Shown here one piece after another: positions 1 through 6,891 of a stretch of 34,854 nucleotides of DNA (its first letter is position 1; every line of letters starts with the position of its first letter). The DNA is from an uncultured Oscillospiraceae bacterium. GTDB taxonomy: Bacteria > Bacillota > Clostridia > Oscillospirales > Oscillospiraceae. The notes beneath the pieces were generated by a model, which worked only from the letters and a program-made list of their open reading frames with translations, had not been told where the DNA came from and did not search any database. The stretch is taken from positions 1 to 34,854 of the forward strand of contig CANQSU010000009.1 of NCBI GenBank assembly GCA_947626585.1, written 5' to 3'. The translations under genes were made by a program, and so were the position numbers.

Positions 1-120
1 GCAAGGCCGCGTAATCCTTCAATATTCTACGATAGGTGGTTTATTTTTGCGTCTGTGGGCGTGGGTGCGGTCCACATAAATCGCCGGGGCGTTTTCTATT
101 TGACACGGACGGAGTTTTCG
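1..120 (+). CDS. possible 3' end of an unidentified gene cut by the window edge
   Basis: Frame 1 is open from the first base to a TGA at 118-120, giving 39 residues with no start codon in the window. The other two + frames close early. I do not recognise the residues, which end in an aromatic-rich stretch (FYLTRTEFS). It could be the C-terminus of a gene running in from the left or a chance open frame in AT-richer DNA. Confidence 0.2.
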
Positions 121-224
121 TGAAAAATTCGATCAACCGTCTTAACGGACAGTAGATTTCTTCATATTTGGATGGTATAATATGAAATGTCGAGTGGGCG
201 AATGTTCGGCAAATCGGGCTTTTA

Positions 225-384
225 ATACTAATACCCAATTAAAAGTAGACACCGAGCGGCGAGGATTTTTTGCGTCAGATGAGGAAAACGGCGCAGAAAA
301 TACTGTATGTATTGTCAAGCCGTTTGACGAAGTATGGCGCAAAAAAGACCGCCGGGAATGTCTTGTTTTATTGGGTATTAGTAT
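225..384. repeat. inverted-repeat-bounded hairpin element, copy 1 (MITE-like)
   Basis: The element is bounded by near-perfect inverted repeats: ATACTAATACCCAATTAAAA at 225-244 and its complement, one base shorter, at 366-384. The interior carries a core shared with copies at 4435-4599 and 4677-4837, including ACCGAG..GGCGAG, a run of T's, AATACTGTATGTATT, TTTGACGAAGTATGGCG and GACCG. The whole element can fold into an imperfect long hairpin around AATAC-TGTAT-GTATT. It encodes no convincing protein. It ends about 17 bp before a GNAT start codon, and the bases just outside it (TAAGGAG) supply that gene's ribosome binding site. Confidence 0.75.
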
Positions 385-401
385 AAGGAGAAAAACACAC
401 A

Positions 402-917
402 ATGCTTTTTATCAAGAACTTAGAAACGCCAAGATTGACGATTCGTTCTTGGCGGAAGTCCGATAAAGACTTTACGCTGTCTCTATGGGGAGACAAGGAA
501 AACGGAAAGTATATGAGCGACCCTATCCGTGAGAACATGGATGAAGCGTATCTCAAATGTGTCGATGAGATGGAAGACAACCCTGAGGGATATTATCTGA
601 TTGCTGAATGGAAAGAGGATAGTACGCCTGTCGGTACCTGTTGCATATTCCCTGAAAACGGGAATTACGATATCGGATATTGCATCTCAAAAGACCATTG
701 GAAAGAAGGTCTCGGAACCGAGATGGTTGGTGCTATCATTCGCTGGGTTAAGGCGGAAGGCGGCAAGTCCATCACGGGAGAAGTGGCGGATATCAATCTT
801 GCGTCGGTTGCGCTTCTTCGCAAATTTGGGTTTTCAGAGGACAGAAAAACGCGCTATAAAAAATGGGGGGAAGAAACCTATTTTGATGCCCATTATTATA
901 AACTGAACTTAAAGTGA
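402..917 (+). CDS. GNAT family N-acetyltransferase (RimJ/RimL-like)
   Basis: This 171-residue protein has the length and opening of RimJ/RimL-type GNAT acetyltransferases: an N-terminal LETPRLTIRSWRKSD segment, then the acetyl-CoA pyrophosphate-binding loop EGLGTEM near residue 108, and late NLASVALLRKFGF, the usual N..S..LL.K.GF of motif B. Such enzymes transfer acetyl from acetyl-CoA to a primary amine on a protein N-terminus, antibiotic or metabolite; the substrate cannot be read here. ATG 402 has AAGGAG at 385-390. A second, unrelated GNAT follows about 140 bp downstream on the same strand. Base composition is more AT-rich than in the purine genes to the right. Confidence 0.88.
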   Translation: MLFIKNLETPRLTIRSWRKSDKDFTLSLWGDKENGKYMSDPIRENMDEAYLKCVDEMEDNPEGYYLIAEWKEDSTPVGTCCIFPENGNYDIGYCISKDHWKEGLGTEMVGAIIRWVKAEGGKSITGEVADINLASVALLRKFGFSEDRKTRYKKWGEETYFDAHYYKLNLK

Positions 918-975
918 GCATTCTATTCTGCACAACCAAATTCCAGTTTGTTGAGAAGTTGCAAAACCCTAGTGT

Positions 976-1024
976 ACTTGTCGAACAGATAAACTCGCTT
1001 TGCGTCTTTACCTGTTCGACAAGT
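976..1024. repeat. 13-bp perfect inverted repeat upstream of second GNAT gene
   Basis: ACTTGTCGAACAG at 976-988 is exactly reverse-complementary to CTGTTCGACAAGT at 1012-1024, with a 23-bp spacer. No T-tract follows, so a simple terminator is unlikely. It lies 36 bp before the GNAT start and could be an operator or a 5' leader hairpin. Confidence 0.6.
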
Positions 1025-1060
1025 CTGAAAAGAAAATCGGAACTTGTGGAGGAAAAACGA

Positions 1061-1495
1061 TTGATAGAATTGCGGACGATCACGGAGGACAATTTTCAGC
1101 AATGTTTGAACTTAAATGCAGGTGTTCAGGACGGCAGCTTTGTTGACCCTGTTTCCTATTCTTTAGCAGAAGCATGGGTTTATTATCAGGACACAAGACC
1201 TTTCGCTATATACAATGATGACGTAATGATAGGGTTTGTGTTAATGTATGTTGGCGAACAAAACTGTCAAATCATCAATTTCTTAATTGACTATCCTTTT
1301 CAAAGAAAAGGATTTGGAACAGAGGCTGCAAGGCTTTGTATTGAATATTTGCGTAATGAATACTCGGCAAACAAAATCTCGGCTCCCGTCAAACTTGAAC
1401 ATGCAGCAGCCTATAAGTTTTGGTCAAGGCTTGGCTTTTGTTGTTCCGATACTGTTGAAGATGGTTATATGTTTATGCGATATAGTTTCACATAA
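1061..1495 (+). CDS. GNAT family N-acetyltransferase, spermidine/diamine type
   Basis: I place the start at TTG 1061, because GGAGG at 1048-1052 lies 8 bases before it and the GNAT fold begins there (LIELRTITEDNF). The upstream in-frame extension to 914 runs through the inverted repeat and is probably untranslated. The resulting 144-residue protein has YSLAEAWVYY, FAIYNDDVMIGFV and the acetyl-CoA loop QRKGFGTEA, an arrangement reminiscent of BltD-type spermine/spermidine acetyltransferases and their relatives. Near the end, AAAYKFWSRLGF matches GNAT motif B. It acts in the cytoplasm on an amine substrate that the sequence does not reveal. It follows another GNAT gene and is closed by a strong terminator. 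Confidence 0.85.
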   Translation: MIELRTITEDNFQQCLNLNAGVQDGSFVDPVSYSLAEAWVYYQDTRPFAIYNDDVMIGFVLMYVGEQNCQIINFLIDYPFQRKGFGTEAARLCIEYLRNEYSANKISAPVKLEHAAAYKFWSRLGFCCSDTVEDGYMFMRYSFT

Positions 1496-1550
1496 AATAT
1501 AAAAACATACGTTTTCAACTCCGCTCCACCCACCAAAACCAAAACCCGCG

Positions 1551-1601
1551 AAACAGACCGTTGACACACCGGCTCCCCGGTGAAAAGTCAACGGTCTGTT
1601 T
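1551..1601. terminator. bidirectional intrinsic terminator between convergent genes
   Basis: AAACAGACCGTTGAC at 1551-1565 and GTCAACGGTCTGTTT at 1587-1601 form a perfect 15-bp stem, with a small extra CACCGG/CCGGTG hairpin in the loop. T's on one side and A's on the other let it end both the + strand GNAT gene and the - strand YfhO gene. Confidence 0.85.
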
Positions 1602-1656
1602 AATATACTGTTTTACGACCAACCGCCCTTTCGCGGACCCGCCTTTTTTCGAAAAA

Positions 1657-4410
1657 TCATTTTCTGCCGCCCCGTTTCTTCAGGTGCTTTCCGCCTACGG
1701 AGATCAGGCGCGGTCTGTAGATCAGGCCGGCGGCGGCCAGAAATACGGCGGCGCAGATAAGGCTTACCTTCCAGCCCAGGGAGAAGGCGGCACTGCGGTA
1801 TCGGAGCGTCACGGTGTGGGTGCCTCCGGTCATGGGCAGGGCGATCATGCAGTCGCCCACCAGCACCGGCTCCACCGGCTCACCGTCTACCCAGGCCAGC
1901 CAGTTGCCGTCCCAGGGGACGGATGTGTACAGCAGTCCGTCCCGGTCACAGACGATCCTGCCCTCCACCCGGGTGCTGTCAAAGTCCGTCAGCTCCAGCC
2001 GGCAGGCGGATAGGACGTCATAGGCTTTGCGAAACAGCTCCTCGTCCAGGATCGCGGCCCGGATGGTCATAGAGCCCTTGAGACCGGCGCTGCAGCTCTG
2101 GCGGACCTCGATCACATCCCCCGGCTCCACCTGGCTGACGGACAGCACCTGGGGCAGATAGTAGCCCTCGCTGTACACCTGTTCGCCGTTTTTAAAGACT
2201 CGGAAGTTGTACCGACCGGAAAAGCTCACCTGCACGCACAAAAGCCCGGTCCTGTCGGCCGTATAGCTGAAGGAGATCGACCCGCTCTGATCGCCGCCCT
2301 CGTAGGAACACCAGCGGCTTTGCGGCTTGGCCGAGAGATCGATCCCCTCCGTGGCGGTAATGGTGAGATTTCCCGTGGGAACGGAGTGCCAGAATCCTCC
2401 GCTTACGCCGGAGGCCGCGGTCAGCAGCTCGTTCTGGAAGGCGAAGGGGTCCGAGCTTTGGGTGAAATCCACTTGGGCCAAGGTGGAGTCGGCCAGAAAG
2501 CCCAGGGGGAGATAGGCGTTATTTTCCAGCAGAGAAACCTGGCCGCTGCGATAAACCTCGTTGAAATAGTTGTTATCGAGCGTATTCCCGTCCCGTTCCA
2601 GCATATATTTCAAATCCAGGAACAGATTGGCGATGGGGGAGGTCTCCTCGTAGCAATAACGGTTGTAGGTGTTCTTGGCGACGAAGCCCAGAGCCCGCAT
2701 GAACTCCGTTACCCGCAGATTGGCGGAGCTTGTGTAGGCGGAGATGCCGTCAAAGCCGTTGAGGGCGCTGTCGTTGTGGGTCTGGGAGTGGGTGACCTCC
2801 GCCCGATAAAACAACGTGTCCTCCTCCCGCTTCTCCATGGTCCGTACCGCGGCCGCGGTGTCCCGGGCCTGCTTGGGAAAGTCGGTGACGCCGTTGCCGG
2901 GGAAGTAACAGCCGAAGCATACCAGATCCACCACCAGCTCCGCCCCCATGACCAGCGCGAGCAGCAGGGAGACCGCTTTCCCGCCTAAGACGGGGCGGGG
3001 CTCGGACAGCTCGCCGTTCTCCTCTTCCCCCTCCTGCTCTTCATCACTCTCCTCGGCGTCCTCTTCATCCTCCTCAGCCACCGGACGGGGCCTCCTTCGA
3101 ATAGCGCCCAGAAGCAGTGCCGAGAGATACAACAGCATAAACGCCAGATTGAAGGTCAGGAATACGATATCGCCCCGCCTGTCGTTGCAGGCCAGCACCG
3201 CCGCCGCCAGAACGCCGGAGAGGACGATCTGCCAACACCGGAATTTCTCACGCTCAAGAAAGGCCCGGTAGGCCATGTACAGCACCACGAAGCGGAATAA
3301 AGAGCTGAGCCGGTAGGGGATCATGTTGGTGAAGTGGAACCCGTGCCAGATGTAGTCCAGCTGCCGGATGATAAAGCTGACGGTAAAAAAGAGCAGAAGC
3401 GCCAGACTGCACACCTTATCCCGCAGCCGGACCTCGCCGTTCGTCAGGAACAGGAACGCCAGAAGCAGGGAACCCACGCCGCAGTAGATATTGGGAAGTC
3501 CCTCCTTGAAGGTGGGCTCCAGCCCGCCGCCCAGATTCCCCGCCACCTGCCGCATGGCGTCCAAAAGGCCCCGCCAGGTGTTTTTGTCGGTGATGTTCAG
3601 CTGAAAGCCCTCCGGGAAATTGTTGACCACGGACTGGGTGTTTTGCAGGGCCGCCAGGGCCGGAAGCTCCAGAATGGCGGTCATGCCGATGGCCAGGAGC
3701 GAGAAGCACCCGATCCGGGCGAGATCCGCCAAAAACCGGCGCAAGCCCCGCCAGCGGCAGATCTCGAAGCAGAAAAACAGCAGGAAAACAAATACGCAGG
3801 TGAAAAGCCCGATGTAGTAGTTGGTGAAGATGGACAGCCACAGCGTCACGGTGTACAGAAAAAACCGCTTGTCCCTGATGAGTGCCACCGTCCCCAGCGC
3901 CACCAGCGGCAGGAGGGCGAAGGTGTCCAGCCACATCACATTCCACTGGTACCCCATCGCCCAGGCGCACAGGGCGTAGAAGCTCCCGAACAGGGCAATG
4001 GACATGTCGTCTCTGCGGAAAAGCCTTTTCAGGAAAATAGCGAAGAACATGGACGCGAGGCCCAGCTTGACGGGCATCAGCAGGGAGTAATACCCCAGCA
4101 GAAGCTTCTCCGGCACCAAAACGCTCAGCAGATTCAGCGGCGAGGCCAGATAGTAGGCGATGAGTCCCAGATAGTCGATGCCCGTCCCCACGCTCCAGGT
4201 GTAAATAAGCCCGCTTCCCTCCCTCAGCGCCTTGCGAAAGCCCACAAAGAAGGGATAGTATTGGTAGTACATGTCGGAGTAGAGCATGGTATACTTCCCG
4301 AAGGGTGAAAACCCCCTCACCGCCATGACGATCAGCATCCCCACCACCGGAATGGCAAAGGCGATGCCGATATAATTCCATTTTCTCTTTTTCGACGTGT
4401 GAAGCCTCAT
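1657..4410 (-). CDS. YfhO family polytopic membrane protein (putative GT-C-type glycosyltransferase)
   Basis: This 917-residue protein matches the YfhO family in length and layout. The first about 430 residues hold roughly a dozen hydrophobic helices, with the family's early motif MLYSDMYYQYYPFF (near 41-54) and YTWSVGTGIDYLG. A highly acidic Glu/Asp-rich segment follows at about 440-470, presumably cytoplasmic, then another helix, a long probably extracellular region with a beta-rich part near 680-870, and a final helix before a basic tail (KKRGGRK). YfhO proteins in Bacillus and Listeria are linked to glycosylation of lipoteichoic or wall teichoic acid using undecaprenyl-phosphate sugars. 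No CsbB-type partner gene is nearby, so substrate and partner are unknown. ATG 4410 follows GAGGGA at 6 bases. Repeat copy 3 lies immediately upstream. Confidence 0.85.
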   Translation of the reverse strand: MRLHTSKKRKWNYIGIAFAIPVVGMLIVMAVRGFSPFGKYTMLYSDMYYQYYPFFVGFRKALREGSGLIYTWSVGTGIDYLGLIAYYLASPLNLLSVLVPEKLLLGYYSLLMPVKLGLASMFFAIFLKRLFRRDDMSIALFGSFYALCAWAMGYQWNVMWLDTFALLPLVALGTVALIRDKRFFLYTVTLWLSIFTNYYIGLFTCVFVFLLFFCFEICRWRGLRRFLADLARIGCFSLLAIGMTAILELPALAALQNTQSVVNNFPEGFQLNITDKNTWRGLLDAMRQVAGNLGGGLEPTFKEGLPNIYCGVGSLLLAFLFLTNGEVRLRDKVCSLALLLFFTVSFIIRQLDYIWHGFHFTNMIPYRLSSLFRFVVLYMAYRAFLEREKFRCWQIVLSGVLAAAVLACNDRRGDIVFLTFNLAFMLLYLSALLLGAIRRRPRPVAEEDEEDAEESDEEQEGEEENGELSEPRPVLGGKAVSLLLALVMGAELVVDLVCFGCYFPGNGVTDFPKQARDTAAAVRTMEKREEDTLFYRAEVTHSQTHNDSALNGFDGISAYTSSANLRVTEFMRALGFVAKNTYNRYCYEETSPIANLFLDLKYMLERDGNTLDNNYFNEVYRSGQVSLLENNAYLPLGFLADSTLAQVDFTQSSDPFAFQNELLTAASGVSGGFWHSVPTGNLTITATEGIDLSAKPQSRWCSYEGGDQSGSISFSYTADRTGLLCVQVSFSGRYNFRVFKNGEQVYSEGYYLPQVLSVSQVEPGDVIEVRQSCSAGLKGSMTIRAAILDEELFRKAYDVLSACRLELTDFDSTRVEGRIVCDRDGLLYTSVPWDGNWLAWVDGEPVEPVLVGDCMIALPMTGGTHTVTLRYRSAAFSLGWKVSLICAAVFLAAAGLIYRPRLISVGGKHLKKRGGRK

Positions 4411-4434
4411 GTTTTTCCCTCTGTGTCAAAAATT

Positions 4435-4599
4435 AAGGAACCTCTGAATAAATCGAAGTGCCGAGATTGGCGAGCAGATTTTTTGCCGGAGGAAGGCAAA
4501 AAATCGCGGGAATACTGTATGTATTTCAAAATTTTTTGACAAAGTATGGCGGAAAATATGCCGTCAAGATCGGCGCGGCGATTTGTTCGGAGGTTCTTT
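4435..4599. repeat. inverted-repeat-bounded hairpin element, copy 3 (divergent termini)
   Basis: AAGGAACCTCTGAATAAATCG at 4435-4455 and its near-complement at 4579-4599 match at 18 of 21 positions. The interior aligns with copies 1 and 2 (GCCGAG..GGCGAG, GATTTTTTG, AATACTGTATGTATT, TTTGACAAAGTATGGCG, CCGTCAAGATCGG), but the ends belong to a different subtype. The element sits directly in front of the YfhO gene, so that gene's promoter is probably inside or at the edge of it. Confidence 0.65.
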
Positions 4600-4650
4600 A
4601 TGGTTGTATCCATTGTATCACCAAAGCCCGGTTTGGTAAAGGGCAGATTT

Positions 4651-4670
4651 TAAGGAACATCTTGTTTTAT
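4651..4670. repeat. 20-bp direct repeat, left copy
   Basis: TAAGGAACATCTTGTTTTAT here is repeated exactly at 4837-4856, so the two copies flank hairpin element copy 2. It could be a long target duplication or a slippage or recombination product. Its first bases (AAGGAAC) resemble the terminus of copy 3. Confidence 0.7.
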
Positions 4671-4676
4671 TGTTTT

Positions 4677-4837
4677 ATACTAATATCTATTTAAAAGAAG
4701 ACACCGAGCGGCGAGGATTTTTCGTGTCAGGCAAGGAAGACACCGCAGGGAATACTGTATGTATTCCCAAGGCGGCTGACGCAGCATGGCGCGAAAAAGA
4801 CCGGCGCGAATGGCTTGTTTTAATTAGATATTAGTAT
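4677..4837. repeat. inverted-repeat-bounded hairpin element, copy 2 (MITE-like)
   Basis: The element is bounded by ATACTAATATCTATTTAAAA at 4677-4696 and TTTTAATTAGATATTAGTAT at 4818-4837, which are complementary at 19 of 20 positions. The interior is close to copy 1 (ACACCGAGCGGCGAGGATTTT.., GACCGGCGCGAATG) and contains the stem GGGAATAC-TGTAT-GTATTCCC. The terminal bases differ from copy 1 but compensate to keep pairing, which suggests selection on the fold or on terminal recognition. Confidence 0.75.
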
Positions 4838-4856
4838 AAGGAACATCTTGTTTTAT
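4837..4856. repeat. 20-bp direct repeat, right copy
   Basis: Exact second copy of the 20-mer at 4651-4670. It overlaps the last base of hairpin element copy 2 and contains the TTGTTT that may serve as a -35 box for the next gene. Confidence 0.7.
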
Positions 4857-4876
4857 CCCGCCGGAAATGGTATGAT
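4848..4876 (+). promoter_or_regulatory. possible promoter of the Mbeg1-like gene
   Basis: TTGTTT at 4848-4853 and TATGAT at 4871-4876 are separated by 17 bp and lie 30 bp before the start codon. The -35 box is weak, and it falls inside the 20-bp direct repeat next to the hairpin element. Confidence 0.4.
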
Positions 4877-4906
4877 ATTGCAAAAGGTGATCTGGAGGTC
4901 CGGCAA

Positions 4907-6025
4907 ATGACAGACATGCTTGATTACATCTCCTGGCGCGGGGATCTCCCCCTCTCCGCCGACGGCTTCAACGAGGCCGACGGCGCGGTGCTGAGCCGCT
5001 TCGCCTACATACCTTTTGAATATTTCCCCAATCCCCCCGCCGGCGGGCTTGTCACGGTCAAAGACCTGGCGGAGCAGGCGCTGACCGACGAGAGCCTTGT
5101 CCGGGACGGGCGCTGGAAGCTCCGGGACCGGGAGCTGATGGCCGCTATGGCGGGAAGCCGCAGATTCGGGGAGCTGGAGGCCGGTTACTGCTTCAGCCGC
5201 TTTGACGAGAAGGTGCAGACGCAGTTTTCGGCGGTCACGGTGAAGCTGTCGCCGGAGTGCCACTTTGCGGCCTTTCGCGGAACGGACAATACCATCGTGG
5301 GCTGGAAGGAGGACTTGAATATGTCCTACCTCTGCCCCATCCCCGGGCAGGAGACCGCCGTGGAGTACACCCGGCGCCTCGCCGCCCTCGTACCGGGCCG
5401 CCTTATCCTGGGCGGCCACTCAAAGGGCGGGAACCTGGCCGTCTACGCCGGCGCGTTCTGCGGCGGGGACGTACAGAGCCGCGTCGACGCGGTCTACAAC
5501 TACGACGGGCCGGGCTTTTTTGACGACATTCTCAGAGATCCCGGCTATCGGGCGGTTTGCGGCAGGATCCGCACCTTTGTGCCCCAGTTTTCCGTCGTCG
5601 GGATGCTCCTTGGCCGGGACGAGAAATCAACTGTGGTCCACAGCGCCGAAAACGGCCTCCACCAGCACGACATGTATTCCTGGGAGGTCCTGGGTCCCGG
5701 CTTCGTCCACTTGGGCACCGTCACCGGTGGGAGCAAATTTGTTGACTCCGCCCTCAAGGGCTGGATCGCCCAAATGACGCCGGAGCAATTCGAACTGTTT
5801 GCGGACACGATCTATAAGGTCATGGCCGACACCAACGCCAGGACGCTCCACCAGATGCGGGAAAATCTGCTGGACACGATCCTGAGCATCGCCCGGTCGG
5901 TAGGGGACATGGACGAGGGTACCCGCCGCGCGGTCGTCGAATGTGTCAAGCTCCTCGTGATAAACGCCAGCCGTGGCATGAAGGTGGAGCTTAAGGAGAG
6001 AGGCTTTTACGAAAAGCAGACCTGA
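4907..6025 (+). CDS. Mbeg1-like alpha/beta hydrolase (DUF2974 family)
   Basis: This 372-residue protein opens with MTDMLDYISWRGDLPLSADGF, a typical start for the DUF2974/Mbeg1-like family. It has a lipase-type nucleophile elbow GGHSKGG with the likely catalytic Ser at residue 172. Candidate acid and base residues are Asp200 (YNYDGPGF) and His252 or His254 (GLHQHDMYSW), and an earlier FRGTDNTIVGWKEDLN region fits the lipase-3 fold. The family is common in Clostridia, and its substrate is unsettled; ester or lipid hydrolysis is likely from the fold. There is no signal peptide, so it is probably cytoplasmic. GGAGG at 4894-4898 supports ATG 4907. It stands alone, with repeats before it and a long non-coding region after it. 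Confidence 0.85.
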   Translation: MTDMLDYISWRGDLPLSADGFNEADGAVLSRFAYIPFEYFPNPPAGGLVTVKDLAEQALTDESLVRDGRWKLRDRELMAAMAGSRRFGELEAGYCFSRFDEKVQTQFSAVTVKLSPECHFAAFRGTDNTIVGWKEDLNMSYLCPIPGQETAVEYTRRLAALVPGRLILGGHSKGGNLAVYAGAFCGGDVQSRVDAVYNYDGPGFFDDILRDPGYRAVCGRIRTFVPQFSVVGMLLGRDEKSTVVHSAENGLHQHDMYSWEVLGPGFVHLGTVTGGSKFVDSALKGWIAQMTPEQFELFADTIYKVMADTNARTLHQMRENLLDTILSIARSVGDMDEGTRRAVVECVKLLVINASRGMKVELKERGFYEKQT

Positions 6026-6038
6026 TACCGCGACGGAA

Positions 6039-6099
6039 TTATGTAAATCAACGATATTATGTGAACTTACAACCTTATGTAAACCGAAATTATGTTAAC
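6039..6099. repeat. four spaced copies of a TTATGTAAAC-like motif
   Basis: TTATGTAAAT (6039), TTATGTGAAC (6057), TTATGTAAAC (6075) and TTATGTTAAC (6090) follow one another with start-to-start distances of 18, 18 and 15 bp. Related sites occur at 6604-6613 (TTATGTAAGT), at 6816-6825 (GTTTACATAA, the exact reverse complement) and at 6837-6846 (TTCATGTAAC), all before the surface-protein gene. They look like binding sites for one regulator. Confidence 0.55.
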
Positions 6100-6260
6100 C
6101 GAGAGCGCGCTTGCGGCTTTTCCGCTTTGTCTCCTGACCGGCTCGGGGGAGGGGACGGTACATTACATTTAAATCTATATATAAAAACGCGTTTTTCGCG
6201 CTCTTATGACGCTCCCGTTTGAAAGTTTCAAAAAAATCTCCAAAAATTTTCAAAAAACTC

Positions 6261-6288
6261 TTGCAAAATCAAAAAAAACGAGTAAAAT
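6261..6288 (+). promoter_or_regulatory. sigma-A-type promoter P1 upstream of surface-protein gene
   Basis: TTGCAA at 6261-6266 and TAAAAT at 6283-6288 with a 16-bp A-rich spacer. The bases after the -10 box (GACTTTAAGGTC) resemble those after the second promoter at 6502 (GACCTTAAATTC), so the two may be a duplicated module. Confidence 0.55.
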
Positions 6289-6478
6289 GACTTTAAGGTC
6301 GTTGAACGCGAGTGCCGGGAAAAGGCGAAATATTAAATTTTTTGGAGATTTATTCTAAATAATATGTTTTAATATTTCCGTAACATCTTGGCACGAAAAT
6401 CTCAAACCCCTTGTGCCGCAAGGGTTTCGGGATTTGCACACACGGTCTGTCAGCCGGTGACCAATTTATTCTAAGATG

Positions 6479-6507
6479 TTGACATTGGCCGCGCTATGTG
6501 TTAAAAT
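6479..6507 (+). promoter_or_regulatory. strong sigma-A-type promoter P2 upstream of surface-protein gene
   Basis: TTGACA at 6479-6484, a 17-bp spacer and TAAAAT at 6502-6507 make a near-consensus promoter. Transcription from here would give a leader of about 380 nt before the SLH protein start, long enough for mRNA-stabilising structure. Confidence 0.7.
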
Positions 6508-6613
6508 GACCTTAAATTCCGTGGGAACATGCCCTCGCGCCCTTCCCCGGAATCCCCACTCCCGCTAACAGGGTCGACTGTAGCCGGAAGGCGAAAGTCT
6601 TCATTATGTAAGT

Positions 6614-6661
6614 GTACGGCGGAGGATCATGGAACCGCCCAACCTTGTTCCTTCGCCGTAC
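6614..6661 (+). promoter_or_regulatory. 5' leader hairpin
   Basis: GTACGGCGGAGGA at 6614-6626 pairs with TCCTTCGCCGTAC at 6649-6661 apart from two central positions. No T-run directly follows, so it is probably an mRNA leader structure rather than a terminator. Confidence 0.45.
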
Positions 6662-6891
6662 TCCTCCTTTCAGGAAAAATTTTTTACGAATATTTCTTGA
6701 AGGGAAGCGGAACAAAAGGGAAAACAGCATAGTCTAAAGGGTGTTCACGAGCGGATAGCGCGCGAAGCGGAATTCGCGGTGATTCAGGTGTATATGCCGA
6801 CCGGTCCGGTCCGGCGTTTACATAAACTCAGTCCGGTTCATGTAACGGGCGAAAAACTTATCAACAATTTTTATTAAGGAGGAAACACTAC

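Larger units (their letters stand above)
6100..6891. other. long non-coding leader region before the surface-protein gene
   Basis: I see no convincing gene in these nearly 800 bases. They hold a 14-bp perfect palindrome (AAAAACGCGTTTTT, 6183-6196), two promoters (annotated separately), a hairpin in a CCCTTG..CAAGGG context near 6404-6427, a longer hairpin at 6614-6661 and outlying copies of the TTATGTAAAC motif. TTTATTCTAA occurs twice (near 6349 and 6465). The arrangement suggests several transcription starts and a long structured 5' UTR. Confidence 0.6.

Noticed and set aside
182-466. 94-codon + strand ORF covering the first hairpin element
   Set aside because: It runs through the inverted-repeat element and into the GNAT gene in another frame, lacks a ribosome binding site and its sequence is explained by the repeat core.
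3334-4308. Open frames of more than 300 codons on either strand within the YfhO gene
   Set aside because: The YfhO frame has membrane helices and family motifs and a ribosome binding site; the others give Pro/Arg/Gln-rich nonsense.
6858-6870. TTATCAACA, similar to a DnaA box, before the surface-protein gene
   Set aside because: A single imperfect box with no cluster, no dnaA/dnaN and no AT-rich unwinding element is not evidence for an origin.
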